Shown: one piece after another, positions 1-7,196 of the stretch
Layout of the letters: each line of letters opens with the position of its first letter
Numbering within the stretch: position 1 is the first letter of the stretch
Source: an uncultured Marmoricola sp.
GTDB taxonomy: Bacteria > Actinomycetota > Actinomycetes > Propionibacteriales > Nocardioidaceae
DNA length: 8,283 bases
NCBI GenBank assembly: GCA_937868455.1
Contig: CALMMO010000190.1
Span: 1 to 8,283, forward strand
Reading direction: 5' to 3'
Translations under genes and position numbers: made by a program
Notes under the pieces: generated by a model
Told to the model about the DNA's origin: nothing
Seen by the model: only the letters and a program-made list of their open reading frames with translations
Databases searched by the model: none

Positions 1-758
<758 letters not shown>

Positions 759-759
<1 letters not shown>

Positions 760-1652
760 TGCTGCGGCGGGCTCAAGCCGTGCTTGCCGAGCACGTACGA
801 CGCACGCCCCTGCTCTGCGTCACCTTGCCCAACAAGATCGAGGCAACCTTGAAACTGGAGTGCCTCCAACACTCCGGCTCCTTCAAGGCACGCGGTGCGT
901 TCTGGTCGGTGCTCTCGGCCCCAGAGCGTCCATCTCGACTCGTTGCTGCCTCAGGTGGCAACCACGGCCTCGCCGTTGGGTACGTCGGGCGAGCACTCGG
1001 CATTGCGACTCAGGTGTTTGTGCCGACGATTGCCTCACCAGTGAAGATCGAGGCGATCAAGGCCACAGGGGCCGAGGTGATCCAAGTGGGGGAGAACTAC
1101 GCCGCAGCCTTGGCCGCAAGCCAAGAGGCCGCGGCGATGCCGGGGGTCTTGGCATTGCACGCCTATGACGCCCCCGCCACCGTTGCAGGTCAAGCGACTC
1201 TGGCAGTGGAGTTCCTCGATCAGGCTCCTGAACTCGACACGGTCGTGGTCGCAGTTGGTGGGGGTGGCCTTATTGCTGGTGTCGCGAGCGCTCTGCCGAC
1301 CTCGGTGCGGGTCGTGGGAGTGGAGACCGACGGGTGTGCGACGTACTCAGCCGCGCAGGCGGCCGGCCAGCCCACCCAGATTTCTCCGCGCGGTGTCGCG
1401 GCTGATGCGCTCGGTGCCTCGGTCATCGGTGAGATTGCCTGGCGGGCATTGAGTGCGCGCAGCGTCGAGTCGATTCTGGTGAGCGACGAGCAGGCGATGG
1501 CGGCGCGGCGCTGGCTGTGGGACAACTGCCGCATCGTGGTTGAGCCTGCTGGAGCGGTTGCGTTGGCGGCGGTGATGGCTGGCGCAGTCTCTGGCGACAG
1601 AGTGGGCGTCGTCCTGTGCGGCAGTAACACCGACCCCAGCGACTTGGTCTAG
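759..1652 (+). CDS. PLP-dependent serine/threonine dehydratase family protein
   Basis: This is a fold-type II PLP enzyme of 297 residues, probably cytoplasmic, that would deaminate L-serine or L-threonine to the 2-oxo acid and ammonia. The order of motifs is RTPLL (15-19), the PLP-lysine motif SGSFKARGA with Lys43, the substrate-carboxylate loop SGGNHG (65-70), the phosphate-binding GGGGLIAG (167-174), EPAGAVALAA near the C-terminus and the ring-nitrogen-binding CGSN (287-290). There is no C-terminal ACT-like regulatory domain, so it resembles catabolic or racemase-like members rather than feedback-regulated IlvA. The length is slightly short for the family (about 310-330). The GTG start at 759 overlaps the lepA stop by one base (TAGTG), with only a weak purine-rich AAAAGAAGAAG upstream, so translation probably depends on coupling to lepA. 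Related reactions such as serine racemase or threo-3-hydroxyaspartate dehydratase cannot be excluded from sequence alone. Confidence 0.9.
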
Positions 1653-1678
1653 AGCGGCCTTCGATGGCGCCTGGCATC

Positions 1679-1684
1679 AGGGGA
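1679..1684 (+). promoter_or_regulatory. Shine-Dalgarno site for the phosphotransferase gene
   Basis: AGGGGA lies 4 bases before the ATG at 1689, in the 36-base gap after the dehydratase stop. It supports the choice of 1689 as the start of the phosphotransferase gene. Nothing else of note is in this gap apart from a weak 4-bp CCTG/CAGG hairpin. Confidence 0.6.
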
Positions 1685-1688
1685 CACG

Positions 1689-2593
1689 ATGAATGACATT
1701 CCTGCCGAGGTGCTGCAAATGGCCCAGCGCGGACCTGCCTGGGCCGAGTGGGTCAAGGCGCTGGCCGGTGAGCGGCGCGATGTCCTGGCTCAATGGCAGC
1801 TCACTCCCGATGGTGACGCGACGCATGGGTTCTGCTCCCTGGTGATCCCGGTCAGGACCGCCGAGGGACAGGAGGCGATGCTCAAGTTGGCGTTCCCCGA
1901 TGAGGAGTCAGAGCATGAGGCATTGGCGCTTGCGCAATGGGAGGGCGCGGCTGCGGTGCGACTGCTCACTGCTGATCCCCATCGTCGCGCGCTGCTGCTC
2001 GAACGCCTCGAGCCACGGGATCGGGTGAGTTATGGGATATCGAGGCCTGCCAGATCGTCGGCGGGCTCTACGGGTCGCTGCATCGTCCGGCTAGTCCGCA
2101 GTACCGCCGGCTCACGGCCTGTGTCGATCGCTGGACTGCGGAGTTGGCCGCGCTGCCCCGCAGTGCACCGCTCCCGCGCAGGCTGGTGGAGCAGGCGGTG
2201 TCGCTGGGTCGGTCGTTCGTTGCCGACGCTGAGAGTGACGGCACGCTGATCCACAGCGATCTGCACTACGCGAACGTGATGGCGCGAGCCGGCAACTGGG
2301 TGGCGATCGATCCCAAGCCGCTCAGCGGTGACCCGCATTATGAGATCGCGCCCATGCTGTGGAACCGACTTCATGAGTTGTCTGGGCGGATGCGCGATGG
2401 GATCAGGCAACGCTTCTTCACCCTCGTCGATGCTGCGGCCCTCGATGAGGAGCGGGCACGCGACTGGGTGGTCGTGCGCATGCTGCACAACGCGCTCTGG
2501 AGGCTGCAGGACCCTCCGGGAGCCAGACGCGTGATCGCCACCGACGATTGGCTGACCATCTGTGTCAGCGTTGCGAAAGCAGTGCAGGAGTAA
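1689..2593 (+). pseudogene. Aminoglycoside/hydroxyurea phosphotransferase (APH(6)-like), frameshifted
   Basis: Read in two frames, this is a small-molecule kinase of the aminoglycoside/hydroxyurea resistance family (streptomycin 6-phosphotransferase-like), which inactivates a drug by ATP-dependent phosphorylation in the cytoplasm. The first frame (from ATG 1689) gives the N-lobe with a beta-strand lysine in AMLKLAFP and the hinge LLLERLEPRDR. After about 2022 the homology continues in the -1 frame: GELWDIEACQIVGGLYGSLHRP, then the catalytic loop HSDLHYANV (Asp codon 2258-2260, Asn codon 2273-2275) and the metal-binding AIDPKPLSGDP (Asp codon 2309-2311), ending at TAA 2591-2593. Restoring one G to the GGG at 2023-2025 joins both parts into a 301-residue protein, the usual family size. 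As written, the first frame stops at 2249 with an unrelated tail and no catalytic loop. The downstream frame could only restart at weak codons such as TTG 2144. It is either a true pseudogene or a homopolymer sequencing error. The drug substrate is unknown. Confidence 0.85.
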
Positions 2594-2603
2594 GTTCGGG
2601 CCC

Positions 2604-3224
2604 ATGGCCACGCGCGGACCTCGCCCACAAGGGGCTGACACTCGATCAGACATTCTTGCGGCGGCTAGTTCGGTGTTTGCCGACAAGGGTTACGCAGGCG
2701 CATCGGTGCGGGGCATTGCCCGTGAGGCAGGTGTCGATCCGGCCTTGGTGCACCACTACTTCGAGTCCAAACCTGCGCTCTTCTTCGCCTCGGTGATGCC
2801 GGTTGCGCAGGGTCTTCCTGCCGTGAACCCGAGTGCCTTGGTGGATCAAGTTTTGTCCGGGCCAGTGGAGGAGATTGGCCGGCGATGGGTGCTGGCGTTC
2901 TTGACTACCTGGGATTCGGCCGGGCCTGAACGCTTCCGTGCGTTGCTTCTCGGGGTCACCTCGGGGGATGGCGCGTTGGGGTCGCTTCGGCAGTTCGTGA
3001 CCGAGGCGTTGTTGTTGCCCTTGGCCTCGAAGTTGCAGGTCGACCAGCCGCTTTTGCGCACTCAGGCAGCCGCGGCAACGGTGGTTGGGCTGGCTGTTGG
3101 CAGGTACGTCGTACGCCTGCCGGAGATTGCCAATGCCAGCGTGGAGACGCTGGCTGCACTAGTTGGCCCTTCGGTGCAGCGGTTGCTCGTTGATCCCTTG
3201 CCAAACGAGCTGCTGCCGAGCTAG
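2604..3224 (+). CDS. TetR/AcrR-family transcriptional regulator
   Basis: This is a 206-residue one-component repressor of the TetR family, a DNA-binding dimer that normally releases its operator when a ligand binds. The N-terminal helix-turn-helix domain covers roughly residues 10-57: TRSDILAAASSVFADKGY, then SVRGIAREAGVDPALVHHYFESKPALF, the classic TetR signature with HHYF. The C-terminal part, with RFRALLLGV, LRQFVTEALLLPLA and GLAVGRYVVRLPEIA, resembles the TetR_C_16 type of ligand/dimer domain. I chose ATG 2604 because it gives the usual short tail (ATRGPRPQGADTR) before helix 1. A GTG at 2562 in the same frame would add 14 residues and overlap the kinase gene. The best Shine-Dalgarno, AGGAG at 2586-2590, is 13 bases away, which is long. 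The gene starts 10 bases after the kinase stop and ends 9 bases before the exporter operon. It is therefore the obvious candidate regulator of that operon through the palindrome at 3226-3241. Confidence 0.92.
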   Translation: MATRGPRPQGADTRSDILAAASSVFADKGYAGASVRGIAREAGVDPALVHHYFESKPALFFASVMPVAQGLPAVNPSALVDQVLSGPVEEIGRRWVLAFLTTWDSAGPERFRALLLGVTSGDGALGSLRQFVTEALLLPLASKLQVDQPLLRTQAAAATVVGLAVGRYVVRLPEIANASVETLAALVGPSVQRLLVDPLPNELLPS

Positions 3225-3227
3225 ATT
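3198..3227 (+). promoter_or_regulatory. Candidate promoter of the exporter operon
   Basis: TTGCCA (3198-3203, five of six bases of the -35 consensus) is followed after 18 bases by TAGATT (3222-3227), which fits the TAnnnT pattern of -10 elements. The -10 box includes the tetR stop codon. A start six to seven bases downstream would fall at G3234, the first base of the GTG codon of the next gene, or close to ATG 3237. That would give a leaderless mRNA, which is common in actinobacteria and consistent with the absence of a ribosome binding site there. This is a prediction from pattern only. Confidence 0.45.
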
Positions 3228-3241
3228 CATCAAGTGATGAA
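3226..3241 (+). promoter_or_regulatory. Perfect 16-bp palindrome, candidate TetR operator
   Basis: TTCATCA (3226-3232) and TGATGAA (3235-3241) are exact inverted repeats around a 2-base centre (AG). Allowing one bulged base, the symmetry extends to GAT at 3224-3226 and ATC at 3242-3244. The site is AT-richer than its surroundings, overlaps the predicted -10 and start site, and contains both possible start codons of the lipoprotein gene. Size and position fit a TetR-type operator. No second full copy was seen in the window. Binding by the neighbouring regulator is inferred. Confidence 0.5.
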
Positions 3242-4367
3242 ATCCCAAGGAGCTGCGACGCTGCTGGCCTTGGGTCTGGTCGTCTCTGGGTGCTCATCAG
3301 CCACCACCTCAATCGAGGCCTCAGGTCGCGTCGACACAGATGCTGTTGTGGTGTCTGCCCCTCGCATCGTGGTGCCAGGCACCGATCTCAATGCGGGCTT
3401 TGCGCCTGTCACCGGTCAAGGGCAGAGCCCAGTTCGGGCGAGTGTGGCGCCCCAACTGAGGCTGATCTGGGTCAAGCCTGTGGGCAGCCAGGTTGCGACC
3501 GGCGACCTCGTGGCGAGGTTTGATGCGGCCGCGTTGCGCGCTGGCGTCGTCAAAGCTCGGGCTGAGCGTGAGATGGCTCGTGCCCAGGTTGGCGTGATCG
3601 ATGACAACTTGGCGACGGTGGCTGATAACCGAGCAAACGCCCTCGACACTCAAGCGATGATTCGCGACAAACTCGCCCAAGCCAAGAAGATGCGCCCGGT
3701 CTTGGTGAAGAACCTGCGCGAACTCAAGGCCACGCTCGCGTCGATTCCTGACATTCCGCAAACCGCAGAACAACGCGCCAAACTAAAGGCCGCCATCGCC
3801 AAGCTGAGCGCTGCCTTGCGGCAACTCGATGCAGGGGTGGCCAAGGCCAAGGCCGGCCTGGCCAAACTGTCCGACGGACTAGGCAAGCTCACTGATGCCA
3901 AAGACTCCCTTGATGGAGTGCGTGACACGGTCGTTGCTCAGGCACCAGCGGCCGATGCTGCTCTCACGCTGGCTCGCTGGCAGCTTGGCCAAGCCCGCGT
4001 CGCTGCACCCGAGGACGGAATCCTCGAGTCGGCCGCCAACCCAGGTGAAGTGCTAGCCCCAGGGGCCACTGTGGCAACGATTCGGTCATCTGGTCCTGCC
4101 ACGGCGACTGTGTGGATCTCTCCGGAGAACTCTGCACGCGTCTGCCTGGGCGACAAGGTGGCACTCACTGCCGACTGGGCTCAGCGTGAACTGGCTGGAT
4201 CGGTGAGCGCGATCGGGGCCCGAGCCGACTATCCCCCCACCCGCCAGACCACTACTGACATCCATCTGACCCGCGCAGTGCCCATCACGATCACTGCGGA
4301 CCAAACCCTGCCTGCCGGGGCACCTATCGACGTTGCCCTGACTATCTGCACTAGGAGTACCTCATGA
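3234..4367 (+). CDS. Lipoprotein membrane-fusion (HlyD-like) adaptor subunit
   Basis: This is a 377-residue exported lipoprotein with the build of an efflux adaptor. The signal peptide has Lys3, a hydrophobic core (ATLLALGLVV) and the lipobox VSGC with Cys20, predicted to be lipidated and held on the outer face of the membrane. A first half biotinyl-lipoyl-like motif follows at about 70-97 (VKPVGSQVATGDLVARFD). Then comes a long alpha-helical hairpin (about 98-255) rich in Ala, Lys and Leu heptads (for example AGLAKLSDGLGKLTDAKDSL), with a Pro-rich turn near 170-178. The second lipoyl half is at about 256-285 (APEDGILESAANPGEVLAPG) and a beta-barrel region follows. Cys304 and Cys372 lie in the barrel part. 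Start may be GTG 3234 or ATG 3237. Neither has a Shine-Dalgarno, which suits a leaderless transcript. The gene overlaps the next by 4 bases (ATGA). The adaptor role is inferred from fold pattern and neighbours, as sequence identity to known adaptors is low. Confidence 0.82.
   Translation: MMKSQGAATLLALGLVVSGCSSATTSIEASGRVDTDAVVVSAPRIVVPGTDLNAGFAPVTGQGQSPVRASVAPQLRLIWVKPVGSQVATGDLVARFDAAALRAGVVKARAEREMARAQVGVIDDNLATVADNRANALDTQAMIRDKLAQAKKMRPVLVKNLRELKATLASIPDIPQTAEQRAKLKAAIAKLSAALRQLDAGVAKAKAGLAKLSDGLGKLTDAKDSLDGVRDTVVAQAPAADAALTLARWQLGQARVAAPEDGILESAANPGEVLAPGATVATIRSSGPATATVWISPENSARVCLGDKVALTADWAQRELAGSVSAIGARADYPPTRQTTTDIHLTRAVPITITADQTLPAGAPIDVALTICTRSTS
4353..4357 (+). promoter_or_regulatory. 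Shine-Dalgarno site for the second adaptor gene
   Basis: AGGAG, the strongest ribosome binding site in the window, sits 6 bases before ATG 4364, inside the end of the lipoprotein gene. It fixes the start of the second adaptor and supports efficient re-initiation at the ATGA overlap. Confidence 0.7.
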
Positions 4368-5140
4368 GTCGCAAACACCCACCGAAGCCGGTCATCGCCA
4401 TCGTCGTCCTCACGGTGCTGGGGCTGCTCGGCTGGTGGATCTGGCGCACAGTGGCTGCCAGCAACGTCGATGCAGCCACGCTGACTGGCGCGGTGGAAAG
4501 CACTGACTACCAAGTCGCCTCCCTGGCTGCAGCCACGGTCACCGCCGTGGAGGTGAAGTTGGGTGATGAGGTCACCAAGGGACAGGTGCTGGTGCGCCTG
4601 GATGCTCAAGGCGCTCAGGCGCAGGTTGCCCAGGCCAAGGCTGGAGTCAACGCGGCCAGGGCCACTCTCGCCTCCGAAATCGACACGGGCAGTTCAGCCG
4701 ACCAAGCAGTCGCCAGGGCTCGCGTGACCCAAGCCAAAGCCGCGCTTCGACTAGCCAAGGTGCAACTGGGTTACCTCGTGGTGCGCGCGCCACATGACGG
4801 CGTGGTGTCCTCAGTGATTGCCAACGCTGGGCAAGTTGCCTCGCCCGGGCGCACTTTGATCACGTTGAGTGATAGCGGCGATCAGTACGTCCGAGTGTTT
4901 GTTCCCGAGTCAGACCTTGCCAGTGTCAAGGTCGGCCAATCGGCGAGCATCAAGGCCGACGGTTCCGATGCGACGTACTCAGGCACGGTGAGCAGCATCG
5001 CCACTACCGCGGAGTTCACGCCCAACAACATCGACACCAAAGACCAGCGCACCAAACTGGTGTACGCCGTTCGCGTGGCCATCGACGACACCTCAGGTGC
5101 CTTGAAGGCTGGCCAACCGGTGGACGTGACCTGGAAGTGA
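4364..5140 (+). CDS. HlyD-family efflux adaptor, membrane-anchored (YbhG-like)
   Basis: This is a 258-residue periplasmic-adaptor-type protein. It would sit outside the cytoplasmic membrane, anchored by one N-terminal helix, and link to the ABC permeases. After a basic start (MSRKHPPKP) there is a transmembrane helix at about 10-27 (VIAIVVLTVLGLLGWWIW). The first lipoyl half follows (GAVESTDYQVASLAAATVTAVEVKLGDEVTKGQVLVRLD in outline, about 42-79), then a short coiled-coil hairpin at about 80-137. The second lipoyl half contains VRAPHDGVVSSVIANAGQVASPG, and the beta-barrel has VFVPESDLASVKVGQ. The closing segment FTPNNIDTKDQRTKLVY is typical of HlyD/YbhG adaptors of ABC drug exporters. The hairpin is much shorter than in the lipoprotein adaptor encoded just upstream, so the two are not simple duplicates. 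It overlaps the ATPase gene by 4 bases (GTGA). Confidence 0.92.
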   Translation: MSRKHPPKPVIAIVVLTVLGLLGWWIWRTVAASNVDAATLTGAVESTDYQVASLAAATVTAVEVKLGDEVTKGQVLVRLDAQGAQAQVAQAKAGVNAARATLASEIDTGSSADQAVARARVTQAKAALRLAKVQLGYLVVRAPHDGVVSSVIANAGQVASPGRTLITLSDSGDQYVRVFVPESDLASVKVGQSASIKADGSDATYSGTVSSIATTAEFTPNNIDTKDQRTKLVYAVRVAIDDTSGALKAGQPVDVTWK

Positions 5141-6054
5141 GCACCCCAGCCGTCTCAACCACTGATTTGACCCGCGACTTTGACTCGCTGCGGGCCGTCA
5201 ATGGGATCAACCTGCGCATCGAGCCTGGTGAGATCTACGGGCTGCTCGGCCCAGATGGTGCGGGCAAGACGACCCTGATCAGGATGCTGGCGACCGTGTT
5301 GCGACCCACCAGTGGTGAAGCAGAGGTGTGTGGGTATCCGGTGTCGCACCCCAACCAGATAACCCCGCTCATCGGCTATATGAGTCAGAAGTTCTGCATG
5401 TATCCCGATCTCAGCGTTGCTGAGAACTTGGAGTTCTTCGGGACCGTCCGCGGGGTCTCCAGAGCCGATCGCGCTGAACGCAGCGAGCGGTTGTTGGTTG
5501 GGATGGGACTCGAGCGTTTCACTGCGCGGCAGGCCCAGTTCCTCTCCGGCGGTATGAAGCAGAAACTCATGCTCGCGGCGACTTTGATGCACGAGCCAGA
5601 CCTCTTGCTGCTTGATGAACCCACCACCGGCGTTGACCCGGTCTCACGCCGGGAGTTTTGGAGCATCTTGGGGGAGTTGCACGCCAGCGGGAAGACAGTG
5701 ATCGTCGCGACGCCCTATATGGATGAGGCGGCGCGCTGCACTCGGGTCGGTTTCTTGGAAAACGGTCAGATCACCACCAGCGGCACCCCAGCAGAGATCA
5801 CTTCGCGGGTGCCCGGCACATTGGTCGAGATCTCGGGACCAGCGCGGGCTGCCCTGGCTGCGCTCAACGGAGACTCGCGCTCCCTCTCGGCACATTTGCA
5901 TGGTGATGTGGCCCGGGTGCTGTGGTCCTCTGCCAATGCCGAGGCAGAGGTGGCTGCGGCCCTGCGCGCGCTGCCAAATGTCGAGGTACGCCGCGTCGAT
6001 GTCGACATGGAAGCCGCCTTTGCGTTCTTGGCCCAGACAGGGGTGGCCCGATGA
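5137..6054 (+). CDS. ABC transporter ATP-binding protein (drug-export type)
   Basis: This is a 305-residue ATPase that would power the two permeases encoded downstream from the cytoplasmic side. The motifs in order are Walker A GPDGAGKT (38-45), Q-loop YMSQ with Gln84, signature LSGGMKQK (136-143), Walker B LLLLDE (156-161, catalytic Glu161) and the D-loop after PTTGVDP. The usual H-loop histidine is replaced by Pro193 (ATPYMDEA). The GPDGAGKT form of Walker A is also found in YbhF-type exporters. Residues from about 230 form the C-terminal accessory domain seen in DrrA/YbhF-like ATPases. The GTG start at 5137 overlaps the adaptor stop (GTGA), with only a weak ribosome binding site, so translation is probably coupled. 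It is a single nucleotide-binding domain, so a homodimer is expected to serve the two different permeases. Confidence 0.95.
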   Translation: MSTPAVSTTDLTRDFDSLRAVNGINLRIEPGEIYGLLGPDGAGKTTLIRMLATVLRPTSGEAEVCGYPVSHPNQITPLIGYMSQKFCMYPDLSVAENLEFFGTVRGVSRADRAERSERLLVGMGLERFTARQAQFLSGGMKQKLMLAATLMHEPDLLLLDEPTTGVDPVSRREFWSILGELHASGKTVIVATPYMDEAARCTRVGFLENGQITTSGTPAEITSRVPGTLVEISGPARAALAALNGDSRSLSAHLHGDVARVLWSSANAEAEVAAALRALPNVEVRRVDVDMEAAFAFLAQTGVAR

Positions 6055-7196
6055 GCACGCCCATGGTTCGCATTGGCGCCGTGGCACATAAGGAGTTTCG
6101 CCACCTCTGGCGTGATCGACGTTTGCTCGCCATCGTGTTGGCGCTACCGATCATGCAGTTGCTGCTCTTTAGCTACGCCATCTCCTTCGATGTCAAAGAC
6201 ATCCCCACGGTGATGATCGATCAAGACCGCACGTCGATGAGTCGTCACTACGTGAGCACCTACACCTCCTCTGGCTTCTTCGATGTGGTGGGTCAGACCA
6301 GCAACGTCAACGACGTCGACGGCATCTTCGCCCGTGGTGAGGCATCAGTGGCGGTCGTCGTACCCGCCGGGTTCGGCGAAGACTTAGCTGCCGAACGCAA
6401 ACCCCAAGTAGCGGTGCTGGTGGATGGTTCCGATCCCAATGCGGCTCGCATCGGCTCTGCCTACGCGACCGCCCTGAATGCGACGTACGGCCAGCAACTC
6501 ACGGCCGCCTGGGCCAACCGACAAGGTCTTGACCCATCCTCTGCTGGGGTGATCGAGCCACGTTTGCGCACGTGGTACAACCCCGACCGCATCTCCTCAA
6601 TCTTCTTGATCCCGGGTCTGATCGTGGCGATCATCGCCATCGTCGCGGTGCAGCAGACGGCGGTGACTTTGGTGCGCGAACGTGACTTGGGCACCCAAGA
6701 GCAACTCATGGTCAGCCCGCTGAAGAGTTGGGAACTCATGGTGGGCAAGTTGTTGCCCTGGACCTTGCTGGCCTTCCTCGACATTGTCGTGATCGTTGCG
6801 TTGGGTCGCGTCGTGTTCGACCTGCCCATGCGGGGGAGTCTGAGTTTCTTGGCACTAGCTGCGGCGCTGTTCGTGTTCTGCTCCCTGGCGATGGGCCTGA
6901 TCATTTCGGCGATCGCGCCTTCCATTGAAGTCGCCAACATCGTTGGTCTGATGCTGGCGTTCTTGCCCTCGTTCTTGCTCTCTGGGTTGGCCTTCCCGCT
7001 TGGCTCGGTGCCCACAGTGCTCAACTGGTTCAGCTACCTCTTTCCCGCCCGACACATGGTGACGATTAGTCGCGGGGTGTTCCTCAAAGGCGCCGGGTTC
7101 GCCGAACTGTGGCCCCAGTTCGGCTGGCTGTGCGTCTATGCCGTCGTTGCGATTGCGATCGCAGTGGTTGTGACTAAGAAGAAGGCACGCTCATGA
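6051..7196 (+). CDS. ABC-2 type permease, first subunit (YbhS/YbhR-like)
   Basis: This is a 381-residue integral membrane protein of the ABC-2 family. An amphipathic N-terminal stretch (AHKEFRHLWRDRR) leads into TM1 (about 25-46). A large extracytoplasmic domain (about 47-183) begins with DVKDIPTVMIDQDRTSMSR and includes VDGSDPNAARIGSAYA. Five further helices follow at roughly 184-207, 230-255, 264-285, 290-312 and 352-374. The conserved cytoplasmic loop reads VRERDLGTQEQLMVSPLKSWE. This is the architecture of the YbhS/YbhR/YhhJ group of drug-export permeases. The ATG at 6051 lies in the ATGA overlap with the ATPase gene, with AGGGG at 6039-6043 as ribosome binding site. An in-frame extension upstream to 5922 is open but lies inside the ATPase gene and is not a plausible start. 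It forms a pair with the next gene, with which it shares clear sequence similarity. Confidence 0.94.
   Translation: MSTPMVRIGAVAHKEFRHLWRDRRLLAIVLALPIMQLLLFSYAISFDVKDIPTVMIDQDRTSMSRHYVSTYTSSGFFDVVGQTSNVNDVDGIFARGEASVAVVVPAGFGEDLAAERKPQVAVLVDGSDPNAARIGSAYATALNATYGQQLTAAWANRQGLDPSSAGVIEPRLRTWYNPDRISSIFLIPGLIVAIIAIVAVQQTAVTLVRERDLGTQEQLMVSPLKSWELMVGKLLPWTLLAFLDIVVIVALGRVVFDLPMRGSLSFLALAAALFVFCSLAMGLIISAIAPSIEVANIVGLMLAFLPSFLLSGLAFPLGSVPTVLNWFSYLFPARHMVTISRGVFLKGAGFAELWPQFGWLCVYAVVAIAIAVVVTKKKARS

Noticed and set aside
1670..1681. Small CCTG-GCAT-CAGG hairpin after the dehydratase gene as a terminator
   Set aside because: The stem has only 4 bp, no T run follows, and it overlaps the next gene's ribosome binding site.
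2015..2035. Programmed -1 ribosomal frameshift as explanation for the split kinase
   Set aside because: There is no X XXY YYZ slippery heptamer, I saw no obvious downstream stem, and this kinase family is not known for frameshifting. A one-base loss is simpler.
2562..2603. GTG start that would lengthen the TetR protein by 14 residues
   Set aside because: It would overlap the kinase reading frame and add a Cys/Lys-rich tail unlike TetR N-termini. ATG 2604 gives the usual spacing to helix 1.
2030..2686. Long open frame on the minus strand (218 codons) opposite the kinase and tetR genes
   Set aside because: It lies opposite clear kinase and TetR coding sequence, shows no family motif, and is the expected by-product of GC-rich codon use on the other strand.
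3839..3866. Repeated GGCCAA units as a DNA repeat
   Set aside because: They encode Ala-Lys/Leu-Ala-Lys heptads of the coiled coil. The repetition follows from the protein sequence.
5606..5618. Second TGATGAA half-site of the candidate operator
   Set aside because: It encodes the invariant Asp-Glu of Walker B and has no partner arm nearby.
5922..6050. In-frame upstream extension of the first permease
   Set aside because: It is entirely inside the ATPase gene and encodes an Arg/Gly/Cys-rich stretch before a good ATG in a standard ATGA overlap.
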